Counted from the stretch's first letter, positions 1-11,711 are shown. The stretch is DNA of 64,000 bases from Siphonodentalium dalli (GCA_032622095.1 CP136068.1:161655465-161719464), one strand, 5' to 3'. The notes: a model not told the origin generated them from the sequence alone. Translations and numbers: made by a program.

Positions 1-600
1 TTTCTAAACCGATCAACCAATCGATACCAAAAACTATACAGGTGAGGGGTGTGTCATTATAAACCTACATATGAACACAATCGGACAAAAAATACTTAAG
101 TTATGGCATCGGATAGAACATGACTATGTATGGATGGAAAGGGTTAATAATTTCTTAACTGATCAACCGATTGATACCAAAAACTATACAGGTGAGGGGT
201 GTGTCATCATAAACATGCACATAAAATTTGAACAAGATCCGATAAAAAATATTCGAGTAATCGAATCGGATAGCAAGTGTGTGGGTATGGGTACACATAA
301 AAATGATCCGGCCATAAATACGGGCTGGGCTGTAGTGTGTGCTGATGGATTCAAATTTGAAATCTAAGATGGCTGCTGGCGGCTATGTTTTTCATCGAAA
401 TTCGGAAAAATTTGATAACTCCCATCTGTAAGTCACCCTGAAGCTAAATATGAAGTTTGATGAAGATCGGAATAGGGATGCGGCCTGTAGGGCGGTCCGA
501 AGGAAATTGTTGACGCAGCCACGGATGACAGACGCAACCCATGGCAATAGCTCAAACTTTACATTTTAAAGTCGAGCTGAACAATGACAAAAATTGTTAA
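1..600 (+). repeat. Tandem-array element, 3' part, with terminal hairpin
   Basis: About 1.6 copies of a ~150-bp unit (GATCAACC..ATACCAAAA at about 11 and 161), then an AAGATGGCTGCTGGCGGC segment and the end CCATGGCAATAGCTCAAACTTT...AAAGTCGAGCTG, a short hairpin. The same end closes the 23.6-25.8 kb array. The 98-residue frame at 71-367 is repeat translation. Confidence 0.7.
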
Positions 601-796
601 AAAATGTACGAAAAAATTATAAAAATTGTTACAAAGAATGTAAGAAAAATTGATAAAAAATTAAGAACAATTGTTAGGCCAATGCATTCTCTTATATATG
701 CAAGGCGACCTATGGTCGACTCGCATATGTAAGAGAATGCATTGGCACAGGGTCTTTAATGTTGTGCCAGCCCAATTCCTGTCATGAAAGGGTTAA
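601..796 (+). mobile_element. TTAA-type MITE fragment (TCATGAAAGGG end)
   Basis: Contains the ~69-bp hairpin module (678-746) and a right end TCATGAAAGGGTTAA closing at 796. The left end is not recognisable, so this is a partial copy. Confidence 0.65.
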
Positions 797-971
797 ATAC
801 CCACCATTTCCTTTTGTCATGGGGGTACAATAAAGACGAGGTTGAACAGTATGACATGTTTATGGTACAAATGAATACACATAATGAATTAATTCACAAT
901 TAATGGAACATCTCCTGAATTTCACAAAAATACTTAACTTCATGAATATTATTATCAAAGTTACACATAAT

Positions 972-1383
972 CACCCCTGGTCAAGTGGTCCTGCTAGGCT
1001 GCTATGATGTTGGGGGTCCTGCTGAATTGCCACGATGCTGGTAGGGCAAACTGATGCCATTACGAAAAAGTACCATTATTTTTTCTCAATTTGTCATTTT
1101 TGCAGTGTTTGCCTAATTAATCAGAGTGATTTGAGAAAAAGCCAGCCATGGCGTTTTCAAAACGACATGAATAGTAATCTTGATTATATTTGATTTGCAA
1201 CAACTAATACAACCATCATTACAATAGTTTGCAATATATATGTATTTGAATGTTTGATACACATAATGGCTTTTCCTGGATATGTTACGAACACCGTGAA
1301 AATGATAACCTAAAAGCATCAAAGCAATTCAGCAGGACCCACCAGCATCATAGCACATTAGCAGGACCACTTGACCAGGGGTG
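972..1383. mobile_element. Foldback element with ~65-bp inverted ends
   Basis: Left end CACCCCTGGTCAAGTGGTCC and the matching right end GGACCACTTGACCAGGGGTG, with the complement continuing about 65 bp inward. There is no transposase. The flanking DNA on both sides (TTCATGAATA.. near 930 and 1398) is itself similar, which hints at an older duplication. Confidence 0.78.
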
Positions 1384-1389
1384 ATCATT

Positions 1390-1737
1390 ATCCAATTTCA
1401 TGAATACTCTAGAACTGATAATTATCAAGTTTTCACCACAATGATTTACAATAAAACTGTCACTCACAGTCGTACATATCAGTGATTAACAATAACGTTG
1501 GCGTTCAAAGCCTCACACATATTATAGCAACATTAACAGATTAGAAAATACAAAGATAACCAAACGTTTGGTCGAAAATGTAAACTTTTGGTCTCTCCAA
1601 GACGGAAACTGAGACTAAAATCCAAAAATTCCTATTTTATTTCTTGGAAATTACAAATATTTCATAATTCACTCTCAAGCCCGATAGCAGTATTAAACAA
1701 CATATTTTTTTCATAATTTTATTTTGATCTTTATGGT
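1390..1737. other. Unassigned intergenic sequence
   Basis: AT-rich sequence with no exon, repeat or RNA signal that I recognise. It ends in a 27-bp G run (1738-1764). Confidence 0.4.
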
Positions 1738-1772
1738 GGGGGGGGGGGGGGGGGGGGGGGGGGGTGGTGGAA

Positions 1773-2171
1773 TTAACCCTTTACCCAACAGAAAGGCCCT
1801 GTGCCAATGCATTCTCTTATATATGCGAGTCGACCATAGGTCGCCTCGCATATATAAGAGAATGCATCGGCTTAACACATTAAAAATTATAATATTGTTA
1901 AAGAATGTAAGAAAAATTGTAATAAGTGTTAAAAAAAGTTTTTTTTTAGGCCAATGCATTCTCTTATATATGCGAGGCGACCTATGGTCGACTCGCATAT
2001 ATAAGAGAATGCATTGGCACAGGGCATAACTATAACTATCACAATGTGGTCAAGGAGCCGGTTCCAATGATATCCATATTTGTATGGTTCTATTGAGACA
2101 GACCGAAGATATTTTAGGCTATTAAAGCTTTATTTGGCCGGTTTTGGCCGGTTTGTTGGGTAAAGGGTTAA
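1773..2171 (+). mobile_element. TTAA-type MITE, family A (full length)
   Basis: Bounded by TTAACCCTTTACCCAACA and TGTTGGGTAAAGGGTTAA. It contains two hairpin modules (1803-1871 and 1950-2018) that are reverse complements of each other. The TTAA target and CCC..GGG ends are typical of piggyBac-like non-autonomous elements. Open frames through the hairpins are artefacts. Confidence 0.88.
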
Positions 2172-2339
2172 CAGTCTGGGGGAATCACTCAGTGATTGGA
2201 TTTTGTGATAGTTAGACAAACGAAGAAGATTTTCTATTGTTAAAGATACGGGCGGAGTTGGTGGTTGACATGCTGTTAAAATATTCAGCTCCATCAATAA
2301 CTGGCATAAACAGAAAGAATAGTCAAATATAGACAGCAG

Positions 2340-2525
2340 TGCGAGTCTGCCTAGGGAGCCTTGCATATATACGAGAATGCATTGGCCTAACAATATTTAC
2401 CTTGTAAGCCAGTGCATTATCTTATATGCAAGGGCGAGGCTCCCTATGGGGGATTCACATATATAAGAGAATGCACTGGCATCTTTAATGCTGCACCAGT
2501 GCAGCTCCAGTCATGAAATGGTTAA
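2340..2525 (+). mobile_element. TTAA-type MITE remnant, family C
   Basis: A degenerate hairpin module (CAGTGCATTATCTTATATGC..) and a right end TCATGAAATGGTTAA. Left end lost. Confidence 0.55.
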
Positions 2526-2624
2526 AACAGGGTTAAATTACATTTTTATATTAACCCACCAACTGTTGTCAGTCTCTATGAATAAGAGATTAAACATTAA
2601 TAATTAACAAGTTTGAATGAAGCA

Positions 2625-2859
2625 TTAATACCATTTCATGACGGGAGCTGCGCTGGTGCAGCATTAATGATCCTGTGCCAGTGCATACTCCTATATATGA
2701 GTCTACCATAGGGAGCCTTGCATATATAAGATAATTCCTGGCTTATAAGTTAAAGGTAAATACTGTTATTTTTTTTATGGGAGACTCGCATATATAAGAC
2801 AATGCATTGGCACAGGTTTTTCACTAAATTTCAGGACGTTCCAGTCATCGAAGGGTTAA
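2625..2859. mobile_element. TTAA-type MITE, family C
   Basis: Ends CCATTTCATGACGGGAGC and CATCGAAGGGTTAA with two degenerate hairpin modules. The flanks share AATAATTAA..GTT.GAATGAAG, suggesting a duplicated surrounding segment. Confidence 0.6.
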
Positions 2860-2903
2860 TAATTAAAAGTTGGAATGAAGTGACACCGACCCGTGTTGCA
2901 ATA

Positions 2904-3116
2904 CAGTAATGCCCTAAGTAATCGACTCCATAACCACAGCAGAATTATGGGCAACTTTTCAGGATTTAGCCGGAAATATGGCTTGTTGGCATTCATCGGA
3001 AAGCTCTCCCCGAGAGCTTTCCAATGAATGGCAACAAGCCATATTTTCGACTAAATCCTGAAAAGTTACCCATAATTCTGCTGTCGTTATGGAGTCGATT
3101 ACTTAGGGCATTACTG
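2904..3116. mobile_element. TA-flanked foldback, CAGTAATG family
   Basis: A near-perfect ~100-bp inverted repeat with ends CAGTAATGCCC and GGGCATTACTG, flanked by TA on both sides. The TA duplication suggests Tc1/mariner-type mobilisation. Confidence 0.85.
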
Positions 3117-3118
3117 TA

Positions 3119-3939
3119 TCTACATTTAAAGTTTTTTCACCCAATGAAATATCAGTATAACTTACTTTTATTTCAATTCACGCAGTACTATTTTTCGATC
3201 AGTATTAAATTTGCGCAATTTAAATTCACACACATTGGCACGAAAATTAAAAAAAAAAAATTCCATAAAAGCCCTGTATCGGACGGCAATTTTGATTCTT
3301 ACACGTTACAGAAGGTGTATATCAAGACAATCGCCATGTAAATCTACAGCTGTTAAGGATGCATTAAAAATAGTACTGCGATAATTTAAATACAAGTAAG
3401 GCCCTATACATTTCCTTCGTTTTTGCATCTCAAGATCAAAATCAAATCATGAACAAATATGGTTTAAAACCGCGCGGTTTTAACACAATAAAGATAACAG
3501 TATCGCCGGTAGCCGTGTTCCAGGTTCATGTCTGCTGTCGACTGAGACTGAGATACATGTACATAGAACTTAAATTTTCGACCTCTTACATTCTCACAGG
3601 GTTTATACTTGGAATTATATTTCGCTTCCAATTTCAATATTCAACACATTTTATGTGTGATTTAAGGACTTGAAAGTAGTGGGTCGAAATTTCAGTGCTG
3701 TTCATTTTGCACATGAACCCTGTTTCAAGAGTGAATCTCCTGACAAAAACTAAATTGAACTAAGGACATCCAGCATCCCGGCAAAATTAAACATCTATAA
3801 AAAGAAAATTGTTTCAATAGCTTCATAACTCTCTTACAACATATAAATCAGTCAACTGGAATACCTTCATAACACTCTTACAACATACATAATTCAGTCA
3901 AATGGAACACCTACATAACTCTCTTACAACATATATAAA
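3119..3939. other. Unassigned intergenic sequence
   Basis: Nothing recognisable apart from a short repeat around CTCTTACAACATATA (3830-3935, three imperfect copies of about 60 bp). The open frames here look random. Confidence 0.4.
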
Positions 3940-4662
3940 CACGCCTTGAAAAAGTGGGTCTCACATTTACAAAATTAGGTCCCCAGAGGGTGAATTTAGT
4001 GACGCTATCCCACATGGTGGGCTAGCATTACCAAATTCACCATCTGCGAACCTCATTCTGCATAGGCCTCAACTGCGTGATTCATATCGTATCGTGACCA
4101 AGTATATGTGACCCGCCATATCAAATCCAGTCGTAAGTCGGGATTTTTTTTACCCTGTGCCAATGCATTCTCTTATATATGCGAGTCGACCATAGGTCGC
4201 CTTGCATATATAAGAGAATGCATTGGCCTAAACAAAATTTATATCATTTTTTTTAAATAAATGTTTCTTACAATTTTTAGGACATAAAATAAAAAACATC
4301 CATTACCCTGCAGGGAGCCCCACACATATATAGAAGCACATAGAAGAGTGTCGTCTGCTCATGTTTATCTGGGGCTCTGTATGGGTGAAATTATAAAATT
4401 GAAGTTGATGATGTTCACCTTGATTAATATGCATTTTATCTTCTGCAAATTAGGGAATCTAGAAACTGAACAGAAGGGAAAAGTAACGAAAAACAATGTT
4501 AATTTGAGACTATAGATACTTCCCAGAAGATGAGCCCTAAGTAGAATTAGGTCCCCAGAGGGTGAATTTAGTGATGCTGGCCTACTGTGCAGGATAGCGT
4601 CACTAAATTCACCATCTGGGGACCTCATTCTGCAAATGTCAGACACACTTTTTCAAGGCTTG
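3940..4662. mobile_element. hAT-like MITE, CCTTGAAA hairpin family (full length)
   Basis: Inverted ends GCCTTGAAAAAGTG / CACTTTTTCAAGGC flanked by TATATAAA and TATGTAAA (8 bp, one difference). A GAGGTCCCCAGAGGGTGAAT-type palindrome sits inside each end (about 3970-4073 and 4537-4640). A TTAA-family hairpin module (4157-4229) lies in the middle. Confidence 0.82.
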
Positions 4663-4954
4663 TATGTAAATCAATCAACTGAAACATGGCTGTTTCTCAA
4701 ATTCAACACCTTTGTCACAAGAAACCACGAATATCCTCAGACAACTAAACGTCATAATCAAATAATAATCATGGTTATTTTATTAAATAGTGCTTATCTA
4801 ACAAGGCGCCAAGCAAGAAAATGTGTGAAAACTATATAATTATGGCGGTTTGGACATTGTTTTTTATCTTGTTGGTGTACGGATCCTCCTCCCCAAAAAA
4901 TCACCAAAGTCAGTCCTCCAAATTAGAGACAGCAATAAGCAATGATGTGGGAAA

Positions 4955-5130
4955 TACCGAGTTACTGTGGCAACATGTGAAATACCGTGGCAACATGTGA
5001 AATACCGTGGCAACATGTGAAATCTATAAAGCCACGTGGGTGGGAAATACCGTGGCAACATGTGAAATACCGTGGCAACATGTGAAATACCGTGGCAACA
5101 TGTGAAATCTATAAAGCCACAGTATTCAAT
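4955..5130. repeat. 20-bp tandem repeat
   Basis: Copies of AATACCGTGGCAACATGTGA in two blocks, separated and followed by AATCTATAAAGCCAC. The minus-strand open frame is repeat translation. Confidence 0.85.
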
Positions 5131-5159
5131 GCCATGGGACATTTTTCCTAATTTCGAGG

Positions 5160-5709
5160 GGTGCAAAGTATAAAAAAATTACAATCAGCACTTGTTTTAT
5201 TTCCTCAGAGTCTAGAGCAAAACAAATTTGTTTAGTAATAACTATTTAGCATGAAGAAGACCAAAAACATATAAAACTAAATTTGTGACTATAATTAAGA
5301 TTACCCTACCAGATATTCCCTTGTTCATCAGAAGGAACCTTTCTAAATAATTGCATCACTACGTGTAGCATAATTTGCTAATATTGTAACAAACTCCCCG
5401 AAGACCTTTTTCATGTCTATTACAAACTCATTTCTCCATTACATATAAAATTGATATTCAATTTAAGATTTTTTTTATTTTCCTAATTCTCCCATGGTCT
5501 TCCCATGCAATTTTAAGCAAACCCTGATTGAAAAAATCGAACTGACATCAACAAGATAATCTAAAAAATTTGGAAAATATAGGAAACAAAACACTTATTT
5601 AGCACATGGCCCAATGGAGATCAGCTGAGCATACAACATTCATTCAGCATACAATGAGCAGTTATTTAATCACATGACTAGCATCTATCTAGTTATAACA
5701 CGGGTTGAT
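5160..5709. other. Unassigned AT-rich sequence
   Basis: No exon, repeat or RNA signal recognised. The missing last exon of MSL1 was looked for here without success. Confidence 0.35.
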
Positions 5710-6153
5710 TTAACCCTTTACCCAACAAAACGGCCAAATAAAGCTTCAACAGCCTAAAATATCTTCGGTCTGTCTCAATAGAACCATACAAATATGGATA
5801 TCATTGGAACCGGCTCCTTGACCACATTGTGATAGTTACAGTTATGCCCTGTGCCAATGCATTCTCTTATATATGCGAGTCGACCATAGGTCGCCTCGCA
5901 TATATATAAGAGAATGGATTGGCCTAAAAAAAATCTTTTTTAAACACTTTTTACCATTTTTCCTACATTCTTTAACAATTTTATAATTTTTAATGTGTTA
6001 AGCCAATGCATTCTCTTATATATGCGAGGCGACCTATGGTCGACTCGCATATATAAGAGAATGCATTGGCACAGGGCCGTTCTGACCTATGGTCGACTCG
6101 GATATATAAGAGAATGCATTGGCACATGGCCATTCTGTTGGGTAAAGGGTTAT
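5710..6153 (-). mobile_element. TTAA-type MITE, family A
   Basis: Same ends as the element at 1773 but in reverse orientation. It carries two hairpin modules plus an extra half module (6070-6126), probably an internal duplication. The right TTAA has decayed to TTAT. Immediately after it (6172) is a fragment of the ACAAGAGCATCG element seen complete at 14109. Confidence 0.82.
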
Positions 6154-6447
6154 GGTTCGCATTTACAGGTTAAACAAGAGCATCGACAGGCCTTGGCAAA
6201 ATACGCCCGTGGTAATTCTCAGCTCTGAACACATGTGTGTCTTTGCTAATTTTGGTGTTAACAAACATGATATTAACTCAAGTTTTGATTTCTTATACAT
6301 CACTTCGATGTCTGATCATATATTGAGTCATGTTTCTATAATAAATCAAATTATTTCTTGTTCAGACGACCATTTCAATCTACAGATTATAAATTTTTTA
6401 TCAATTTTCAAACCACATCACTAGGTGTTTAAAGAGTTAAACTTAAA

Positions 6448-6764
6448 GGCACAAATGGCCTTCGCCATACACAGAAAGAATATTAACATAAAGACATATC
6501 TTGTTTGAAGTTGTTTCTTATACCAATCATAGATATCGCGTATAAAGTATGCTACTGTTTGTAAGCAAAGCAGGTTCCGTAAAGTTTTTGGCTTTTGTTT
6601 ACATAACAAAATGCATGAGCTTGACAATAATATACTATTTACGCGATATTTATGATTGGTATAAGAACAAAATCTGTCTATATTATAATATTCTTTCTGT
6701 TTATGGCGGTTTTAACGGATATGACTATTTTAACAGCATATCCACCGTGAAGGCCATCCGTGCC
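6448..6764. mobile_element. Foldback element, GGCACRRATGGCC family
   Basis: Inverted arms GGCACAAATGGCCTTC / GAAGGCCATCCGTGCC continue through TTCTTATACCAATCATA.. and its complement. Related arms occur near 2200-2330 and 18650-18830. Confidence 0.7.
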
Positions 6765-7073
6765 TTCAAACAGGCCTGAAATCATTCTTGATCAACCCAT
6801 TACAACCACGCATCAATAGCGTGACCCACATGAATACGTGCGCACCAATATGGAGACCATCGCATGATTACATATTGAGTAACTTCAAGACAGTCTGTGG
6901 AACACGAGATCATGAATTGGTTAGCACTTATTCTCACATCTCAGCTATAGCACATCACTTCTTTGGCTGTGTTTTTAAGGTTGCTTGTTTTACTGGTTTC
7001 CATGGCAACTCGAAATCACTGAAAAATAGAAGAGAGATAAGGGTAATTTAGGAAATATTCTCCCATGGTAAAT

Positions 7074-7464
7074 TTAACCCTTTACCCAACAGAACGGCCC
7101 TGTGCCAATGCATTCTCTTATATATGCGAGTCGACCATAGGTCGCCTCGCATATATAAGAGAATGCATTGGCTTAACACATTAAAAATTATAAAATTGTT
7201 AAAGAATGTAAGAAAAATGGTAAAAAGTGTTAAAAAAAGATTTTTTTTAGGCCAATGCATTCTCTTATATATGCGAGGCGACCTATGGTCGACTCGCATA
7301 TATATAAGAGAATGCATTGGCACAGGGCATAACTGTAACTATCACAATGTGGTCAAGGAGCCGGTTCCAATGATATCCATATTTGTATGGTTCTATTGAG
7401 ACAGACCGAAGATATTTTAGGCTGTTGAAGCTTTATTTGGCCGGTTTGTTGGGTAAAGGGTTAA
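7074..7464 (+). mobile_element. TTAA-type MITE, family A (full length)
   Basis: TTAA on both sides (7074, 7461), two hairpin modules in opposite orientation, and the characteristic right arm CACAATGTGGTCAAGGAGCC. Confidence 0.88.
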
Positions 7465-7603
7465 TGCTGTGGCATTAGACATTCTACATGTTACAATGGC
7501 GTTTTGCTTATTGCTGAGAGCAATTTCGAGGACTGCATATGGAATAAGATGAGGTGAGTGTGAGGCTCCTGGAAAAATCACAATCAATAATAAGGTATAA
7601 AAA

Positions 7604-7980
7604 AAATATAAGAGAATGCATTGGCTTAACACATATTAAAAATGATAAAATTGTCAAAGAATGTAGAAAAATATTATAAAAAATGTAAGAAAAAATTATA
7701 AAATTGTTAAAGAATGTAAGAAAAAATGGTAAAAAGTGTTAAAAAAGATTTTTTTCAGGCCAATGCATTCTCTTATATATGCGAGGCGACCTATGGTCGA
7801 CTCACATATATAAGAGAATGCATTGGCACAGGACATAACTGTAACCATCACAATGTGGTCAATGAACCGGTTCCAATGCTATCCATATTTGTATGGTGTT
7901 ATTGAGACAGACCGAAGATATTTTAGGCTGTTGAAGCTTTATTTGGGCGTTTTTGGCCGCTTTGTTGAGTAAAGGGTTAA
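7604..7980 (+). mobile_element. TTAA-type MITE, family A, left end truncated
   Basis: Begins inside the first hairpin module and keeps the second module and right end (TTAA 7977). It is directly followed by a family C right end (..GTCATGAAAGGGTTAA, to 8017). Confidence 0.78.
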
Positions 7981-8045
7981 TGATGTGCCAGCGCAGTTCC
8001 CGTCATGAAAGGGTTAAGCAAAATAAGAATAAGTTATAACCAGTG

Positions 8046-8196
8046 CAAGCCTTGAAATAGGGTGTCTGTCATTTGCAGAATGAGGTCCCCAGAGGGTGAA
8101 TTTGGTGATGCTAGCCCGCTATGTGGGGTAGCATCACTAAATTCACCCTCTGGGGACCTCATTCTGCAAATGACAGACACCCTATTTCAAGGCTTG
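8046..8196. mobile_element. Minimal hAT-like hairpin MITE
   Basis: A single ~151-bp palindrome starting CAAGCCTTGAAATAGGGTGT and ending with its complement. It is flanked by a perfect 8-bp duplication AACCAGTG. It is the shortest complete member of the CCTTGAAA family. Confidence 0.9.
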
Positions 8197-8443
8197 AACC
8201 AGTGCTCACAAAAAACATATCCGGTAAAAATATTCTTATTGTTGGCACTTCGTAAAAGAGGAACCTTATTCCGTGTCTTTTTGCAAACGCATTTTTGAAA
8301 TATGAATTTAACACATGTGCTGCAACTGGCAACAATAGAGGGGGATTTGTTTTTTAAATCCATAGTGAGGTTAAAAGGAGCCTTTTTCCATTACTTTTTG
8401 AGGCCCGGATGCAATAATTTAAAATTCCAAAACTTTTCGGGCT

Positions 8444-9036
8444 TCCATCTGTGTAGATGGGGTATAATACTTACACAGCTTTGAGTATTTTTCGAGCTTC
8501 CATCTGTGTAGATGGGGTATAATACTTACACAGCTTTGAGTATTTTTCGGGCTTCCATCTGTGTAGATGGGGTATAATACTTACACAGCTTTGAGTATTT
8601 TTCGGGCTTCCATCTGTGTAGATGGGGTACATCTGTGTAGATGGGGTACATCTGTGTAGATGGGGTATAATACTTACACAGCTTTGAGTATTTTTTGGGC
8701 TTCCATCTGTGTAGATGGGGTACATCTGTGTAGATGGGGTACATCTGTGTAGATGGGGTATTTCTGTGTAGATGGGGTACATCTGTGTAGACGGGGTATA
8801 ATACTTACACAGCTTTGAGCATTTTTTGGACTTCCATCTGTGTAGTTGGGGTACATCTGTGTAGATGGGGTACATCTGTGTAGATGGGGTACATCTGTGT
8901 AGATGGGGTATAATACTTACATCTGGGTAGACGGGGTACATCTGTGTAGATGGGGTATAATACTTACATCTGTGTAGATGGGGTATAATACTTACATCTG
9001 TGTAGATGGGGTACATCTGTGTAGATGGGGTATAAT
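8444..9036 (-). repeat. Minisatellite built from the MSL1 exon 7 donor junction
   Basis: Nested tandem repeat in the intron after MSL1 exon 7. The long unit is 55 bp and a 19-bp sub-unit (catctgtgtagatggggta) is amplified inside some units. Read on the transcribed strand, long units contain AAAGCTGTGTAAGTATTATA, nearly the exon 7 end plus donor (AAAGCTCTGTAAGTATTATA). Plus-strand ACTTAC (GTAAGT in the transcript) occurs near 8469, 8524, 8579, 8672, 8803, 8915, 8962 and 8990, in addition to the real site at 9037-9042. A 181-residue open frame across it is only repeat translation. Confidence 0.93.
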
Positions 9037-9042
9037 ACTTAC

Positions 9043-9115
9043 AGAGCTTTCAGTATTGGGACTGGCCTTCCAAACGCCGTAACAGGAATTCTATTCACAA
9101 CTTCAATATGAGTGA
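9043..9115 (-). CDS. msl1: MSL1 homologue, exon 7 (end of PEHE region)
   Basis: A 73-nt exon with a long pyrimidine tract and TTTTTTTGCAG acceptor, and a perfect GTAAGT donor. It completes the Val codon of exon 6 and encodes THIEVVNRIPVTAFGRPVP plus ILKA. The P-V-x-A-F-G-R-P-x-P motif is diagnostic of the MSL1 C-terminal region. It ends with two bases of a codon, so at least one more exon is expected. I could not find it between 1 and 9042, so the gene probably continues to the left of the window. The intron immediately after the donor is a minisatellite built from copies of this exon-intron junction. Confidence 0.93.
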
Positions 9116-9220
9116 CTGCAAAAAAAGAATGAACAATTTAGAATTAACATTCAATTGTTGCCTGATCAAACATGAAATGTTAATTAAAATGATCACCTGA
9201 TATGATATTGATAGCATTGA

Positions 9221-9607
9221 TTAACCCTTTACCCAACAGAAGGGCCCTGTGCCAATGCATTCTCTTATATATGCGAGTCGACCATAGGTCGCCTCGCATA
9301 TATAAGAGAATGCATTGGCTTAACACATTAAAAATTATAAAATTGTTAAAGAATGTAAGAAAAAATGGTAAAAAATTTTTTTTAGGCCAATGCATTCTCT
9401 TATATATGCGAGGCGACCTATGGTCGACTCGCATATATAAGAGAATGCATTGGCACAGGGCGTAACTGTAACTATCACAATGTGGTCAAGGAGCCGGTTC
9501 CAATGATATCCATATTTGTATGGTTCTATTGAGACAGACCGAAGATATTTTAGGCTGTTGAAGCTTTATTTGGCCGGTTTTGGCCGGTTTGTTGGGTACA
9601 GGGTTAA
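9221..9607 (+). mobile_element. TTAA-type MITE, family A (full length)
   Basis: Complete copy with both TTAA ends and two hairpin modules, located about 100 bp upstream of the MSL1 exon 7 acceptor on the transcribed strand. Confidence 0.88.
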
Positions 9608-9645
9608 TATTAAAGATTTCCAAAACTATAGCTTCTGTAAACAAA

Positions 9646-9848
9646 CAGGCCTTGAAATACGGTGTCTGTCATTTGCAGAATGAGGTCAAATTCACCCTCT
9701 GGAAACCTCATTCTGCTTACACCTCAGCAGAATGAGGTTCCCAGAGGGTGAATTTGGTGATGCTAGCCCGCTATGCGGGGTAGCATCACTAAATTCACCC
9801 TCTGGGGACCTCATTCTGCAAATGACAGACACCCTATTTCAAGGTTTG
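9646..9848. mobile_element. CCTTGAAA-family hairpin MITE, internally deleted
   Basis: Ends CAGGCCTTGAAATACGG and CTATTTCAAGG with one palindrome shortened. Flanked by AGCTTCTGTAAACAAA on the left and AGCTTCGGTAAACAAA a few bases past the right end. Confidence 0.72.
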
Positions 9849-10363
9849 ATTAAAGCTTCGGTAAACAAAGGAACATCTTCATAGTATTAATGGATAACTA
9901 ATTTTGAAGAACTAAAATAACCCTTAAAGTGATGTGAAACACTCCGGTTGGGTGATCAAATAGATATGGAGAATAATCTTGTTCAAAGTAATTATTTTTA
10001 CAAATATTATATCTAAATTGACAACTCACACCGTCATTCTAATATATTAATTAAATGCAGTGACTGCCGATGGCGTTAGTTTATCGCCGATAGAAGCATC
10101 CCGATTCGAGTAGTAAATATTTACAATTTAGCGTAGTTCAGACAATGTTTTCTATGGAGTGGTACGGTCGATCTGCTTGAGATTTTCGGTTATGTTAGTA
10201 GAATGTTACATTCCTCCAGTTGGCATAGCACCTGAACACTAACTTATCAGTTTCACGCACCCGAACAAGTACATAATATGTCTTTAAGGGTCCACACATT
10301 AATCATTTCTTTACTTAATAGTCATTCATGAGTAGTTCCCTTTCGAAATGTTCAGATGATAAG

Positions 10364-10706
10364 TTAACTCTTTCATGGTGGGAGCTTCCTGAATTTTTTC
10401 GAAAACCATGTGCCAATGCATTCTCTTATATATGTGATTTGCCTCACATATATAAGAGATTGCATTGGCCTAACAAATTTTATATTATTTTTTATAATTG
10501 TTAAAGAATGTAAGAATTGTTTTTTTTAAATGATTACAAAATTGTTAAAGAATGTAAGAAAAAATCATAAAAAATTATAAACAATTGTTAGGCCAATGCA
10601 TTCTCTTATATATGCGAGGTGACCTACGGTTGACTTGCATATATAAGAGAATGCATTGGCACAGGGTTTTTGCAAAAATTCAGCATCACTAGAGGGTCTA
10701 CATTAA
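10364..10706. mobile_element. TTAA-type MITE, family C-like
   Basis: TTAACTCTTTCATGGTGGGA at the left and two hairpin modules (10413-10473 and 10591-10664). The right end is poorly defined. Both flanks contain GAAATGTTCAGAT.ATAAGTT, so the surrounding segment is duplicated. Confidence 0.62.
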
Positions 10707-10756
10707 CCCTTTGTATACTAAATACTCATTGACAAGTAGTTCCTTTAGGAAATGTT

Positions 10757-11700
10757 CAGATAATAAGTTCAATAAGCGACCATATGTGGTTTGTTGAACT
10801 TATTATGTGAACATTTCCCACCAATGAATATGAATAAATTTTATATTATAATGTTCTGTCTGTTGTCTGCAATTATTACCTGAACATTGTATACAGTGTA
10901 TACTTTTATAACTGAATGGAGAATTTATTTAGTAAAGAACGGGTTTCTTAGTGCAATCATTGGTTTATTTTGCAGACACCAGCATCACCATTATTAAAAT
11001 ATAAAAAAAAAAATTAGGCCAAACAAAAAAAGATATTTGATTCTCAGGAATTTTTTTTAAATCAATGCGGGGGCGAGGGTTTTATTTAAATAAAAAAAAA
11101 TTCTGACCCTAAACTGGCATAGTAAGCATGGATTATTATACCTTCCCAGGTCCAGAAAATGTAGGGAGAACATTGTATTCATGGATATAAACTAATTTAA
11201 TCCGATATAAAGAATGACAAATTAGGACATTCTACTACCGTACATCATTCAGGGATTACCTAGAATGATGTATATATTGATGATTTTAATATCGGCACAA
11301 TCATTTTTAACAACACGGAGAACTACATATCTGATTCATATAAAAATACGGAACATAAAAACAGTCAAAACAAAAAGATAAAGTGATCTTCCAAACTGTC
11401 ATAGAAAGTCATGATTCACTTATTCTGCTGACTAATTAGAGACTATATGTACTGCAATGGATGATAGACAATAAAACTTCAAATAACCATTATAAACATG
11501 CCTATATACACCGCTATTCAAACTGTTTTGTGCTCCGGTTTGCAGATACCTTCGATCACAATAGCATAGCAAGGGGGAAAACTCTATCTTGCAGGGTTAC
11601 TTACTTACGGTGCAAATGTCGCAAAGGTCAATATCCAACTTTGTGCTTTTATCGAAATATTTCAACACATTTGTCCAATAAACTTGGGGGTTTGGATAGC
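10757..11700. other. Intronic sequence with one hairpin
   Basis: A hairpin at 10757-10826 (AAATGTTCAGATAATAAGTT and complement). Beyond that nothing recognisable. The frame at 11461-11709 has no family features. Confidence 0.4.
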
Positions 11701-11711
11701 CTGTGGTGACA

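Noticed and set aside
1711-2029. Open frames with the recurring peptide MRVDHRSPRIYKRMHW on both strands
   Set aside because: They are read-through of the palindromic MITE hairpin. The same peptide appears wherever the module occurs and in both orientations.
7048-7077. LNLPWENIS-like end of a minus-strand frame, resembling the MSL1 C-terminus
   Set aside because: The sequence before it is the end of a TTAA MITE and there is no acceptor in the right phase.
7417-7632. Candidate last exon of MSL1
   Set aside because: The frame is mostly MITE sequence, and the unique part lacks the expected F-x-L-P-W-type ending.
8471-9016. 181-residue minus-strand open frame with YPIYTDV-like repeats
   Set aside because: It is the translation of the 55/19-bp minisatellite in an MSL1 intron. 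Repeats without stops give long frames by chance.
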